From Acanthosepion lycidas (taxonomy: Eukaryota; Mollusca; Cephalopoda; Sepiida; Sepiidae): a DNA stretch of 64,000 bases. The notes below the pieces were generated by a model. That model searched no databases. It was not told the origin of the DNA and was given only the letters and a program-made list of their open reading frames with translations. Below are positions 47,940 to 58,805 of this stretch, in pieces. Within the stretch, counting starts at the first letter, position 1, and every line of letters begins with the position of its first letter. The stretch lies in NCBI GenBank assembly GCA_963932145.1, contig OZ010599.1, positions 50,350,517 through 50,414,516 of the forward strand. The letters run 5' to 3'. Both the position numbers and the translations under genes were made by a program.

Positions 47940-48300
47940 TCTATATTGTATTAATTTCTATGCTTGGTCGTCTCAGGAGATTTTTGTAGCCTAGCATATG
48001 TGCTGATTCCTTAATTTTTCCTATTTTCCAGTGATGCTCTCTGTCTATTATTCCAACCTAATCCCACGGGGGTGGTGATCTCTCTTTTCCATCCATGTGT
48101 ACTCAGCTACGCCTGATTTTTCTATTTTCCCTCATGTTACCACTTTATGATGTTCTTGTAGTCTTACCTTAAGGGGATGACCTGTCTCTCCTTTGTATTT
48201 CTTAGCATAACTGCAAGGGATGGCATACACACAGTCCTTAGTCATGTTTTCCTCTATGGGTGGGGGGCTCTTACTCAGAAGAGGTGTACGCAAAGTGTTG
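47940..48300 (-). pseudogene. Penelope-like element GIY-YIG fragment, second lineage
   Basis: The minus strand encodes 'VYAIPCSYAKKYKGETGHPL' followed by 'KVRLQEHHKVV', 'KSGVAEYTWMEK' and, in another frame, 'GIIDRERHWKIGKIKESAHM'. This is the GIY-YIG endonuclease of Penelope-like elements, of a type distinct from the one at 36960-37319. No RT was found next to it. Confidence 0.72.
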
Positions 48301-48360
48301 AACCACTTTAGAAGATTGTCCTGATGTTATATGGACCACAGATTTTTATTATTATTCTAT

Positions 48361-48420
48361 TATTATTATTTGTTATTTTTATTATTATTATTTTATTTAT
48401 TATTAAATAATTAAGTTTTA
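48361..48420 (+). repeat. (TTA)n-rich microsatellite
   Basis: Imperfect 'ttattattattt' runs from about 48335 to 48415. Confidence 0.7.
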
Positions 48421-48529
48421 AATATACATTTTTATTTCTATAATTTTTTGTCAGAATATTTTAAATGAGAAATTATTATATGTTTTGCTATTTAATCCTA
48501 TGGCCTTTCTATGTAAGTTTTAATGAAAA

Positions 48530-48815
48530 TGGAAACAAAAAAGGATGCTTGTTCTTAGAATCTTCTTAGAATTTCCAGGACAAATAATGAGGAAAGAAGG
48601 CATAAAGAATCTCACATATGCAGGACATATTGAAGGCAGGAAGGAATAGAGGAATGCAGTGCATAATCTACCTAGCAAGCTTGTGTAAATGGACTGTACA
48701 ATAGGGATTGGTAGAGATAACAAAAAGACAAACTTTACTAAGAGCTACAGTATAGGAAGTTGTGGAGAGTCATGATCACCCACATCCTGATGGAACACAG
48801 CACATAAAAGAATAA
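48530..48815 (+). pseudogene. RTE-like LINE C-terminal fragment
   Basis: Shares order and words with the 45480-46050 copy: 'NGNKKGCLFLESS', 'ISHMQDILKAGRNRGMQC', 'YLASLCKWTVQ', 'EITKRQTLLRATVYRKLWRV' and the end 'MITHILMEHST'. Stops are present. It ends where 'cacataaaagaataataatt' starts, as at 46030-46060. Confidence 0.62.
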
Positions 48816-48924
48816 TAATTTTGACCAGCATGATTATCTTGGTTGTTATAATAACAGCTGTTTTACTTTCTGGCTATCATCAAGTGAATGTCTTTGTATT
48901 CTGGTAATATTCTTGGAATCCAAA

Positions 48925-49015
48925 TGGCCTAGTATTGGTTAAGACATATCATGATAACCTGGCAGTTGTGAGTTCAATCTTTGACTCAAGTAGTGCTAAA
49001 ACATCTTCTATTCTA
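48925..49015 (+). repeat. tRNA-like SINE head
   Basis: 'tggcctagtattggttaaga' (box A-like) and 'gttgtgagttcaatctttga' (box B-like) at tRNA spacing, followed by a short unrelated-looking body. It resembles a tRNA-derived SINE of another family. No complete tRNA fold. Confidence 0.45.
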
Positions 49016-49119
49016 GTTCAGTAAAAGAAATGAACAATGTACATTTGTGACTAGTCTGTCTTCAACATTTTAACATGCATAAGGGTGAGTTAACTGACAA
49101 GTGTTCCATTTAACAATGG

Positions 49120-49400
49120 CAGGATACTCATATCTTGTGCAGGCAGATATGATTTTTACATACAGCTGTGTGAATGGTAATGGATGCAAGGCTGCACAGC
49201 TGTATCAGATTGTGTTTCCAGACCAAAGGCAGCTGAGTCTGCCAAACTCCTTTCCTGCTGGTTATCTTTGTATTGTTGAGACGGGAACTGTAGCACCACA
49301 AACTATGGATCGAGGGAGACTGTGATCAGCTTGTATGTCTGACCATAAAGAACACATTTTACAACTCTTGGAGACTATCCTGATATCAGCATATGTCAAT
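49120..49400 (+). pseudogene. DUF4817-like helix-turn-helix fragment
   Basis: The open frame from 49101 includes 'QADMIFTYSCVNGNGCKAAQ', 'LYQIVFPDQRQLSLPNSFPA' and 'ETGTVAPQTMDRGR', the pattern of the small DNA-binding domain found at the N-terminus of some invertebrate transposon proteins. It continues past its stop in another frame with 'SDHKEHILQLLETIL'. Identity is from remembered family pattern; function here is lost. Confidence 0.5.
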
Positions 49401-49861
49401 GTCATATGGCATTCACTCTGTTATGAGACATGGTGAGGCAGCAAGTTCTGATAAGAAAGCAGCAGAAGAATATGTAAAAACTTTCACTGAATTGATTGAG
49501 GCGGAAGGATACATCCCCCAACAAGTTTCAACTGTGACAAAACAGGGTTCTATTGGAAGAAAATGCAGAAAATTTGGAGGATCAGGAGGATTTTGTAATC
49601 TTTATAGAAAAATAACAGACAGAAAAAGTGTCAACTAGCCATGCATTGGTGTTGTGTAATGACACTTGCCTAACACATTTCAGAAAAATTCTGAAGGGAA
49701 GGAAGAAACAAACAACCATAGATAGGTTTTTATTGAAACGAGCTTCAGTTCAAAGTCAAGAAAGCATGTTGAAAAAAACAAAAAAATTAGTGAAGATACG
49801 AATGTCATTGATGACCTTGAAAAAATCGGCAACAAAGACCCAAGTGTTAAGTAATAAATAA
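49400..49861 (+). pseudogene. pogo/Tigger transposase fragments
   Basis: First part: 'AEEYVKTFTELIEAEGYIPQ QV' resembles the segment just before the catalytic region of Tigger transposases, and then 'KQGSIGRKCRK' where a conserved 'DETGLFWK' box would be. Second part (49628-49861): 'NDTCLTHFRKILKGRKKQTT IDRFL', a typical C-terminus of pogo/Tigger proteins whose QTTIDRFL resembles a PCNA-binding motif. Most of the DDE domain between the parts is deleted, so it is an inactive relic. Confidence 0.6.
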
Positions 49862-50424
49862 TAATGTTTGTAATTTCAAGTTGGTGAAAAACAACAAAAA
49901 ATTGTAGCAATTAGGTCTACATATATAATGGAGAAGGCAATAAAAATTATTAACTGTAAAAAATATTTAGCAATTAAGTTCATTGATAAAGTGAATTAAA
50001 AAAATGAAATGAAATTGTACCAATCAGTACTGATAAGTTTTATGAGCCAACAAAAAATTCTGCCATTTGTTTGCTACAAGACCCACACTTCAACATCTGC
50101 CACTCACCCCCAATTCCAAGTTTAATTTACCATTACTCAGTGTTGCCCCTTAAATATCAGAGGTAAGCAAGCATATGTTATTATTTTGGTGGACTATTTA
50201 ATACTACTACATTCATACATGTATTCTATTTTATTTATACTACAGTAAAATACATTTGTCATGTTTAAAAGTACATATCAGAAAAGGTAGGGTGTTTTAT
50301 CAGGGGGATTGGAATGGATTAACAGTATTTTAATTATTTTAAATGAGGAAATTAGCTTTGACATATGAGTAACTTGACTTATGAACTCAGTCATGAAACA
50401 AATTAAATTCATATCTCAAGGTTC

Positions 50425-50429
<5 letters not shown>

Positions 50430-50475
<46 letters not shown>
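50430..50475 (+). repeat. (TA)n microsatellite
   Basis: About 22 TA units. Confidence 0.95.
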
Positions 50476-50477
<2 letters not shown>

Positions 50478-50639
50478 CCAGAAAATGTATAGCTTTGGGT
50501 GTTATTTATATTCTGTGATTTAATGATTTTATAAATTCTACAATTATAATTAGATAGAAAAACACATTACATGGCAATTTTTGCATAAAAAACATATTAT
50601 AAGCTGAAAAAAGTGTGTACACATTTTTGAGAATGCTCT

Positions 50640-50660
50640 TTATATATATATATGCACATC

Positions 50661-50708
<48 letters not shown>
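50640..50708 (+). repeat. (TA)n(TG)n(TA)n microsatellite
   Basis: TA units, a short interruption, (TG) about 8 units and then (TA) about 15 units. It leads directly into the repeat at 50710-51060. Confidence 0.93.
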
Positions 50709-50709
<1 letters not shown>

Positions 50710-50712
<3 letters not shown>

Positions 50713-51060
50713 AACCTAGTTAAATCTCCCCGTTGTTTGTTTGTTTTTTTTTGGTCACATGATTATGGTTTTTTGTTTATTGACTATAAATTTTCCATTC
50801 TTTCTTTACTTTTTAGCCAGCCTTCCCTGATGATCCGCTTAGGTGAAACCTTGGTAGGTTTGTCTGGCTCTCTAGGTTTAACTAGGTCTGCTCTACTCAC
50901 TGTATTGAGCACTTTATTTAGTTGTTTTGAATACTCGTATCGGGGTTTTTTCTTTGGGCTTTCGACTTGCATGATAGACGATTATTTTCGGCTAACGTAC
51001 ATGTTCTTGGTTCTTTCTTTTTTTATACCTTTTTTTCCCCCTTTGGTATTGGTTTGATTA
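50710..51060. repeat. Repeat-like block with hammerhead-like motif
   Basis: A block less AT-rich than its flanks, between two TA-type microsatellites. It contains CTGATGA (50827-50833), an 11-base spacer, GAAAC (50845-50849), then a small hairpin AAACCT/AGGTTT, with AGCCAG upstream paired to CTGGCT downstream (see findings). Neither of the two open frames (+ 106 codons, minus 62 codons) has a recognised domain. It is probably part of a non-LTR or Penelope-related repeat, but I cannot name the family. Confidence 0.45.
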
Positions 51061-51126
51061 TTTGCAAATCAAGACACTGAAGGTTTTCTGAATGAGTATA
51101 GTTTCTTATACTTATAAGATTTCTAT

Positions 51127-51135
51127 TAATAATAT

Positions 51136-51176
<41 letters not shown>

Positions 51177-51177
51177 T
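51127..51177 (+). repeat. (TA)n(GA)n microsatellite
   Basis: About 14 TA units followed by about 9 GA units. Confidence 0.93.
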
Positions 51178-52789
51178 TATTTCATAGCTTGTAGATATAT
51201 TAATACTTCCAATACCAATTGATTATTTAACCCAGCCTATTTTTGGTCAATATATATCCAGGCAGCAGCATTGTTCACTGGTCACTAAATTTTCAGATAA
51301 GGGCAGTTAGATATTATGAATAGTCTGATTAGAATGTTGATTGTTTATCATCAGATGTTTAAATCAGGTTCTATTAGTGCTTTACTTAATTTCTTGTTGC
51401 TGCCAAAATTTCAGCTTTGGCATTTGAACTTAGTAAGAAAGTATGTATCAAGTAAACAATAGAATATTTTTATGATAGTCATTCTGCATAATCATTGAGA
51501 ACATTGTAATAATGCTTTTTATTATTATTATCAGTTATATATTGAAACAGAACTTCTAACCTACCAGGAAATACTTGATATGCTAATTTTTTTATTAAAT
51601 TAATGACAAATTAAGAAACTGAAATTTAAATAATTGGTTATTAGTATTTCTAAAATGCAATTGTTATTATAAGAGAACAAGTAAACATAAGAATAGACTT
51701 GTAGTCATATTTTTCTACAATATGATTTTAACCAATGAAAACCTGATACATACTTGAAAGGAAATGGAAGTGAGAAATTAATTCTCCAACTTCTTTTTAC
51801 TGTTTCAGCTAAACACAAGTTTGAACACTGTTGTTTGTCACGTAGTCTAAAAATATTTAAAATAAATGAAGTTTTTAAGCACTGCTAGACTAATATATTA
51901 GTTCAATTTTGGAAGTTGATCATGAATTATTTTGATAATATAACCAACTTTTGAATAGATGGTTGTCTCCTGCATACTTCTGCCTATTTTGGAAGGCATA
52001 TGCAGCTCAAAAATAAATTCATACATTATTTGGTAGAGCTGTGTACACGATAGGAATTTTGCAGCAATACAGGACAAATTTATAATGGTAAGGATCTTTT
52101 ACCTGAAGCTATTTTATTGTAACAAGAGTCACTAGCCTATCATATTAGTTATTTCTTTTCTCTTACTATTTAAGTCAACTCTGAAACCATGTAAGTCATT
52201 ACTGTAGCTTGGAGGTAATTTAGTGCATTGCAAATCAATCTCTATTGCTCAACATGAATGCATCATTATACTAAATTGAAGTCCAAAAATATCTAAGTTA
52301 GAAGTGATTCTCTGCATGATATATTTCTGTGAAGTACCCTCAATGCTTTTGCTGACTCCAAATTGAAATGAACTCATCCAGATAATATATGTGTGACATA
52401 GGTAAAGAAGCAATGTAGCTGTGACAGTATAGCTGTGGCAGCCATGAGATTTGATACTGTTTAACAGCATTAATTGTTGGGTTATAAATATGTCACTCTA
52501 TCTCCAAGGTTGCCTTAGATTTTTTTCAGGCAACAGTAGCAGGGTCATACCAACAATATGTGAATATCAGGTATACATCAATAGCATTCCAAAAGCAAAG
52601 GTAACAGGTGATGCAAGAAAAGGATCCTCAGAAATGGATAAGGATTTTAACCATCCAATGAAAAGTAACATTGCATTAAATCACATCACAATTCAATGAT
52701 GGAGCAATTAAATTTATTGGCCATTGCAAATTGCAGCATACTTGGACCCTAATATTTTTATACAAAGGGCCATAATATTTTTATACACA

Positions 52790-53750
52790 TTCCATCAAAA
52801 CTGTCTTAATTTTACTAAGCTTTTCTTAATTTTGCTTTCAATTCTTCGGAATAAGAGTCACTTTGCTTCCAGTGTCAACTTGCCTTTTTAAGTCTACACC
52901 ATTTAATTTAATATTTGTGAAGGTGTTCTTTTTGTTTCTCCTTTCTATTGAAAAAACGTTTGACTTTTTACATCATTGTGTATTATTTTGACAGTTTTTA
53001 TATTGGTATCTCTCCATCTAAATACAACTTGAAAGTGATTTTTCTTTTTGCACTTATTACATGTCTGTCCCCATTCTTGACATTTCTCTTTCTTTGATTC
53101 ATGTTTATATTTGCAATATTTGCATTTTATCATTGTTCTTCTTATCACACATGTGTCCATAAGCTCAGGTTGGTTTTCATGTGTATTAAATTTTACAATT
53201 ATCTCTTCTTGTTGCATGAAGTGACTACAAGATTCTAAAGTCCTTTGGTTTGTCTTTAACTACTCTAAAATTTTTACTCTATGAGAGGAGTTGTACAGTT
53301 TTTCTACCAATCAGTTTAATTAATTCTTCCTCTGTGTTTATTCCTTGTTGTCCAAGTTCATGAAATTCACAATATCTGCTGGCATCTCTTAACCTTCTTA
53401 GATATTTTCTTATAGGCCCCTCAAATTCTTGTCTCAATGGTAAGAATTTGGTTCATTCAGCTATGATCAATCTTTTCTTTGGTTGAATATTTCTCAGTAT
53501 TATTTCTTTGACTTCCTTAAATGTCAAATTTTCAACTTCAGCCAGGTGAGTCATTAACAAAATCTACCAAAAACAGATCCATGATTCCTTTCTGTCCTTC
53601 ATGTGTTTGGTCATCTCATAACTTCTTTATTCTGGTACATGCCTCAAAGCATTTTATCCAAATTTTTGTGTTTTTAGGTTTTACTGTGTTCAACAGAACT
53701 CCATCAGGTGATGCCATTGTGTTATGATGATTCAATTTAGTAGCCATAGA
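52790..53750 (-). pseudogene. Second Ty3/gypsy relic: gag with zinc knuckle and protease start
   Basis: The minus strand from about 53747 begins 'MATKLNHHNTMASPDGVL', decays through a capsid-like stretch with several stops, then has a Cys-rich open frame (53217-52945) with 'CKYCKYKHESKKEKC' and 'TCNKCKKKNHF'. These are zinc-knuckle-like RNA-binding motifs of the nucleocapsid. Downstream a 'VDTGS'-type aspartic protease box is readable at about 52870-52890 in another frame. RT and integrase are absent. It differs from the gypsy copy at 12.7-15.9 kb. Confidence 0.68.
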
Positions 53751-55502
53751 TATTCTATGTACTCTGACTCAACGTTGCCTATGAGTTACAGCTCTATTTA
53801 TGCTAATTACCTTTTAACTAAACTAATGCCATTACATATAGAAAATTGATTTCAAGCAAGGTGACAATGCCAGTAAGGTGCAAAGGACTATTGGAAATGA
53901 AAGAGAATGAGAAGAAAGAACCAGAAAACCTAATCCTAAACAGGAAACAAAGGATAATGCATTTTAAATTAAAATATGAACAGCTGTTTCCATTTTTTTC
54001 ATAATTTTTTTTTTTTTATCAGTGAGGATATTTGTTTTGTAATAAGCACAAGAATAAGGTAAATTAGTTGGGCTGTTTATTCCATTTTGGCAGCTATTAA
54101 AAATTACCTTAATTGGATATTATTATACATAACATTAGAATCATTCCATATCAAATCTTCCAGAGCATGTCACCCTTATCGTTTCAATTTTTCTGAAATT
54201 TTGTCCATGTGTTGACTATGTTAAAGTAAAACAATCCCAAAAATTAGAGCTTCTAATTCCAAAAATAGTCTGATTTACATCAATTTTTAGTTTTCCCCAG
54301 TTTTGGGGTTGTGCAAAAAATCACAACCTTTTGTAATCTATTTTTTGTCTGTAGAATTAGTTTGAGAGCTTCTCTACTCCTTCCAGTAGCAGTTGTGAAT
54401 TTTGGAGGTGAAATTTCACATATAACTTCATTTAATGGTACAAAGCAAATGTCATTCCTTGAAGGCCAGTTAAATGTTTTCCTCAGATCATGTGAATGTA
54501 AAAATTGGATTTCAACATCACCATGTTCTGCACTCATCATCTTAACTAAGCCTATCCACCAAACAGAATCATAAACACAGCTTACATATGAAGATACATT
54601 TGGTACAATCCTGTTTGCAAAAGTCAAATGTATATAGTACATCTTCATCTTTACTTGTGAGCTTGTGAGAATTTTTTGTCATTGACACTGAAATGAATGA
54701 TGACTTCTCCTTGTCCCTGGAACATTTCAAAGCATTCTGTCAGTTGATCTCAAACAGCCAACATATGAAACTGCTCAATTTCAAAAACTTGAATCCCAAG
54801 AAGATATATCCTACAAACATTTAGGAATGTTTTATAATCAAGAATTTGATCCCTTAATGTTATCTGTAGACGTTTTTTGGCAACATGTCCCCCAATTTCA
54901 TAACATAGTGACTTACCATGACTTGTTACAAAGAAAATCTACTGAGCGTCAAGTTGGAAATCCTGCTTATGGTGACAAATTAATGAGATTTTTGTCATTT
55001 TTGTATTGTCAAGCACAATCATCAGAAAAATAATATAGTTTTTCAATCCATGGATATTTGTTAATGTACTCAGTTGTAAATTTTTGTACTTCATAAAGAA
55101 AAGCTGTCATGGTTGTTATCATCTGAAACAAAACACAGAGAAAGAAAGAGAACACCATGACTGCTAATGGATGTATAGGGCAATACATTTTATTCTAATG
55201 TTATCCTTGAAATATAGCCTGAATTGTAAATTGATAATTTTCTGCAATATTGCCTAAAATAATGGCTTCTTGTTAAATTTTCTTTTTTCGTTTTTAGGTA
55301 TTTAACCTGACATTTTGCTACATATGAGTGTTTAGTTAAAGCATCAATTACCTCAACTAGAATCTGTTTGTATTCCTCACATGTTGTTGTTAGTATTACC
55401 AGAAGTAGAGTGGTCAGTTGATTGCCATTGTGAATAATGGAATTTGGCATCAGACTCAAATTTCTGAAGCTCCCCATCCATGAATTCCATTACTGCATTA
55501 TG

Positions 55503-55590
55503 AGTCACATACCACCTTGCTGATCAAATCTTTGTATGTTATGTCCCAACATAATATACAAAGATTTGATCAGTAATGTGGTATGTGACT
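55503..55590. repeat. Hairpin 1 within the long-TIR transposon
   Basis: Left arm 'agtcacataccaccttgctg' continuing to 'tttgtatgttatgt'; right arm its near-perfect complement ending 'catgtgact'-like. The loop is about 4 bases (CCCA). Arms are about 42 bases with few mismatches. It interrupts the transposase relic. No TA or other target duplication is certain. Confidence 0.9.
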
Positions 55591-56130
55591 GTATCAACCA
55601 AAAGAACTGCATTCTCTTGGTGTATACAAACACATAGTAATGAGCCGACAATGAAACACCATTTTGGGCACAAAGAACAGAACTTTGAGAATCTTATCTT
55701 CACATCAGGGTGTCTTTCTTTAAAAGCTGCATGTAGCTATTTTAAGTTGCACAAAAACAATCATTTTTGTTTGTACTGTTTGTTCCCAATACTTATAAAG
55801 TCTTTACTAGCAGGTAACTGCCAGCTAAACTCATCTTCATTATAAAATTCAGTTAGCAAGTTGATTGTATCCTGTGGCAATGATTTGCCTCTCTTTGGAT
55901 TTGGGATTGCTAGTATACCTTTCTTTTGTCTGCTTCAAATCTTGAGCTGTATAAATAAGGTATTCTGAAATATTGAAGTAGCACAGAATGAGCAAGACCA
56001 TGAATCAGGTACAAGAGTCAAGATTTGTACATTTTCAGAATATAATGCAGTTCATTAGCTTTTCAACAATCATCATTACTTAAATTGCATAGTTCTTCAG
56101 TAAGTTCTGTTATTGGATAATGGGGGTTAT

Positions 56131-56219
56131 GGGTGAATGAATTACAACTGTATTGGCTACAAGGCCTTTTGCCTTCCTCTTCAGGCCTTGTAGCCAACAC
56201 AGTTGTAGTTCATTCACCC
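56131..56219. repeat. Hairpin 2 within the long-TIR transposon
   Basis: Left arm 56131-56166 starts 'gggtgaatgaattacaactg' and ends 'ggctacaaggcc'; right arm 56184-56219 is its complement with two mismatches in 36. The loop is 17 bases, pyrimidine-rich. Confidence 0.92.
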
Positions 56220-58235
56220 TTAAACCCTCCCCCCAGAGCTGTTAGGTAGACAGACATGTCAAGAATCCCTCATCTCAAGATATTATTTCCAAAAAATGAT
56301 TTCTATTCCACTCTGACAATTATTGTGCTCCATATAAGACCCTATTCAATGGCTAAACAGAAACACTTAAAACATAAAAGTCCAAAATTTTAACCAATGT
56401 TTTGGCTTCTATTCTGAGCAAACTAAGACTATCTTTTTGGTACAAATAATGTTCCTTGGGCCAAAAGCTCTTCTGGGCCAATTTTTAGAAGTAGGGAAGA
56501 TCTTGAACTAATTTTACAGACACAAATAGAATACAAAAGGTTGGGTTTTTTTGCATGACCCCAAAACTGGTAAAAAATAAAAATTGATGTAAATCAGACA
56601 ATTTTCAGAATTAGAAGCTCAATTTTGGGGGGATTATCTTACACATAGTCAACATATGGACAAAATTTCAAAAAAATTGAAGCAGTCAGGGTGCCAATTT
56701 CTTTTCTGGATGACTTGACATGGAAATTACCCATTAGTCAGAAAAGAAGAAATATCAATGCCAAAATAGAAAGAACTGAGCCAAGTTATTAGTTTTCAAA
56801 TGAGTGTTGTTTGCAGGAATTGTTATTAAGAGAGTAATATAACCAAAATTGAGAAGATGAATGGTTGATGATGAAAAAGAAATTAAAAGCGTAATATATG
56901 GTCTGTTTTTATTCTCCCTTCCATCTAATGTATATGGTCATTTTGTTCACATTTTAAAATTCTCTTTATCCTAAAGTTTGAAAGTCGGTAAAATGTATTA
57001 GTGAAGGATTCCAAGTATAAATGATTTTTAGTCATGTTATTAGAATCTTGGTGTTTTATACAGTGCAATATAAAAGAAATTCTTCTAAATTGTATTGTGT
57101 TGTGTTGGTCTTGTTTAAAAATTATTATCTAATGAATTTAAAATGAATATTCCATAAAGATGATTTAAAGTATATCCATGAAATATTTATAAAAGAACAG
57201 AAAAGTTATTGTAAATGAGGTGATAATTAGATAGAATCTTTGTTTAAGCTTTAAAATGTGTTGGATTTGTTATAGTCTTTTGGTTTGGCATGAATGAATG
57301 AATTTTTCCAGTCAATAACTCTGTATTATCCATTGTTCTATATAATTTAATCCTGTTTTCTCTCTCCTTCACCCTGCCTCATTTTACATGCAGTTTTAAT
57401 CAGTTCTAAGCTGCCTCTCCAAAGAGAGATCATCCCAGAAACACCATTGTACTGAACAAAAGGATTATAGGGTTTAGGTGGATCAAGCAAATATAATTAA
57501 ATCTGAAATTCATTCAAATATAATTATTTATAACTTTGATTAAACAGATTTCAAAATTAGCATTATCTCAAATTCACTATACCTTCCTTTTTATTATAAG
57601 AGTAACTGAAACAGGCACAAAAATGATTGATAGATTCAGCAATATTTTCACTGTAGTTTTATCGAATAATACTTTCACATTCATAATAATTCAGTGTATT
57701 CTAATTTAATTAAATGAATGAACATTACTTTTTCTTATTAACTTCTGCTTACAATATTGTTCTAATGGGATTTTTTTTATAATTATAATTTTAGATCAGA
57801 ATTTAGAATTAATCCTAAATCAAACATGTCTCATTTTTCATTGTTTAATGATAGAAATGAATATCTATTGTGAAAATAAGAATTCAATATTTTTCATGAA
57901 GACTTTTGCTTTTCTTTTTTTTTTTCAAATGACTACAAAATAAACTTGTCTTATTTTATATATATTTAATTTTTCTCTTCCAGTTTCCATGCACATAACA
58001 AGGAAATTTATTATTCACATTAGAAAAATGACTTCAAAAATAGTTTCATTTTATAAAGCCAATGTCTGACACAGTAAATATTGGCAAAAAGCTTAAAACC
58101 AAACAAAAATGAACAACATCAGGTTTTATTCTTAAAGCATCATATTAAATTTGTATGGAAATACACTTGATGTTGTCATGGAATAGTTTGTCAATTTATG
58201 CATGTAATTTCTTATTGGTATTTCTTGAACAAAGT

Positions 58236-58616
58236 TGTGGTTAATTTAGTTTGCCAGTCATTTGCAATAACTGAAATTGATTAAGGTGCTTGCTTTCAAG
58301 CAACAGACCTCTTCCTTCTTCTTGTTCTCGTCTGTACAATGACACACTAACCAAAATTCTACCCATACCCCTCACAGACTCACTATTTATGCCTGCGTCT
58401 GAGGGAATTAATATTTGCATACGAGACTTAATTTTCATTCGCACGAGATTTCCTATTTTATAAATTCAAACTTGTTCAAATTCTTAGTCTTTTTCATTGT
58501 ACATAGGAATTTCGGAATAATTCATTTTACTTTTAATGGCAGTCGCAATCCTTCAACAAGACCTGACACGCCAAGCAAATTGGCTTTGCGGGAGGTGAGT
58601 CTTCTCATTCCTCACA
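58236..58616 (-). repeat. 3' LTR (left copy on the + strand)
   Basis: 381 bp. It is collinear with the right copy, sharing for example 'attgattaaggtgcttgctt', 'atttgcatacgagacttaat' and 'cgccaagcaaattggctttg'. It lacks about 25 bases that the right copy has, for example around 'tcttgttctcatgtgtctgt' and 'catctgcatacaagatagga'. Open frames crossing it are accidental. Confidence 0.9.
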
Positions 58617-58805
58617 CTCTCCCCTGATCTCATGATCACACAGATGACGGGGATGGCTGGGGTATAGGAAAGCCTTTGATGAACACTCCTTCATAGAGGT
58701 AGAGCGGATGCTTCCTGTGACAGTAATGCCATGTGTACTTTCTGCTAACCATTCTTCCTCGTCGTCTGAATCTGTACTCTCTGATACAGTGAGTAGACTG
58801 TCCGA

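Larger units (their letters stand above)
54280..56500 (-). pseudogene. Transposase-like relic of the long-TIR element
   Basis: Minus-strand frames contain, in coding order: 'LTKHSYVAKCQVKYLKTKKE' followed by a decayed 'QYCRKLSIYNSGY' (in related proteins a 'DFAENYxFxxQ' box); 'YYFSDDCA' then 'QYKNDK' around 55010-55050 (a conserved 'SDGCAxQYKN' box); and a C-terminal frame 54648-54280 with 'VYDSVWWIGLV', 'DVEIQFLHSHDLRKTFNWPS', 'CFVPLNEVICEI' and 'FTTATGRSRE'. I recognise this combination from widespread unnamed transposase-like proteins of invertebrates, with likely DDE-type acidic residues in the two boxes. At least three frames and several stops are needed, so the copy is dead. No biochemical role is claimed. 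Confidence 0.65.
54133..56737 (-). mobile_element. DNA transposon with inverted repeats of over 200 bp
   Basis: The first about 240 bases (from 54139) reappear inverted at the right end (down from 56731). Matching landmarks include 'gaaattttgtccatgtgttg' at 54195 and its complement at about 56665, 'ctgatttacatcaattttta' at 54270 and complement at about 56590, and 'ttttggggt' at 54301 and complement at about 56563. CATTAG lies at both outer boundaries (54133-54138 and 56732-56737), consistent with a 4-6 bp target duplication. The element length is about 2.6 kb. It carries a transposase-like relic on the minus strand and two internal hairpins. The superfamily is not assigned. Confidence 0.85.

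Noticed and set aside
58415..58627. 70-codon frame at the left LTR and the matching frames in the right LTR
   Set aside because: They lie within the long terminal repeats and differ in frame and length between the two copies.
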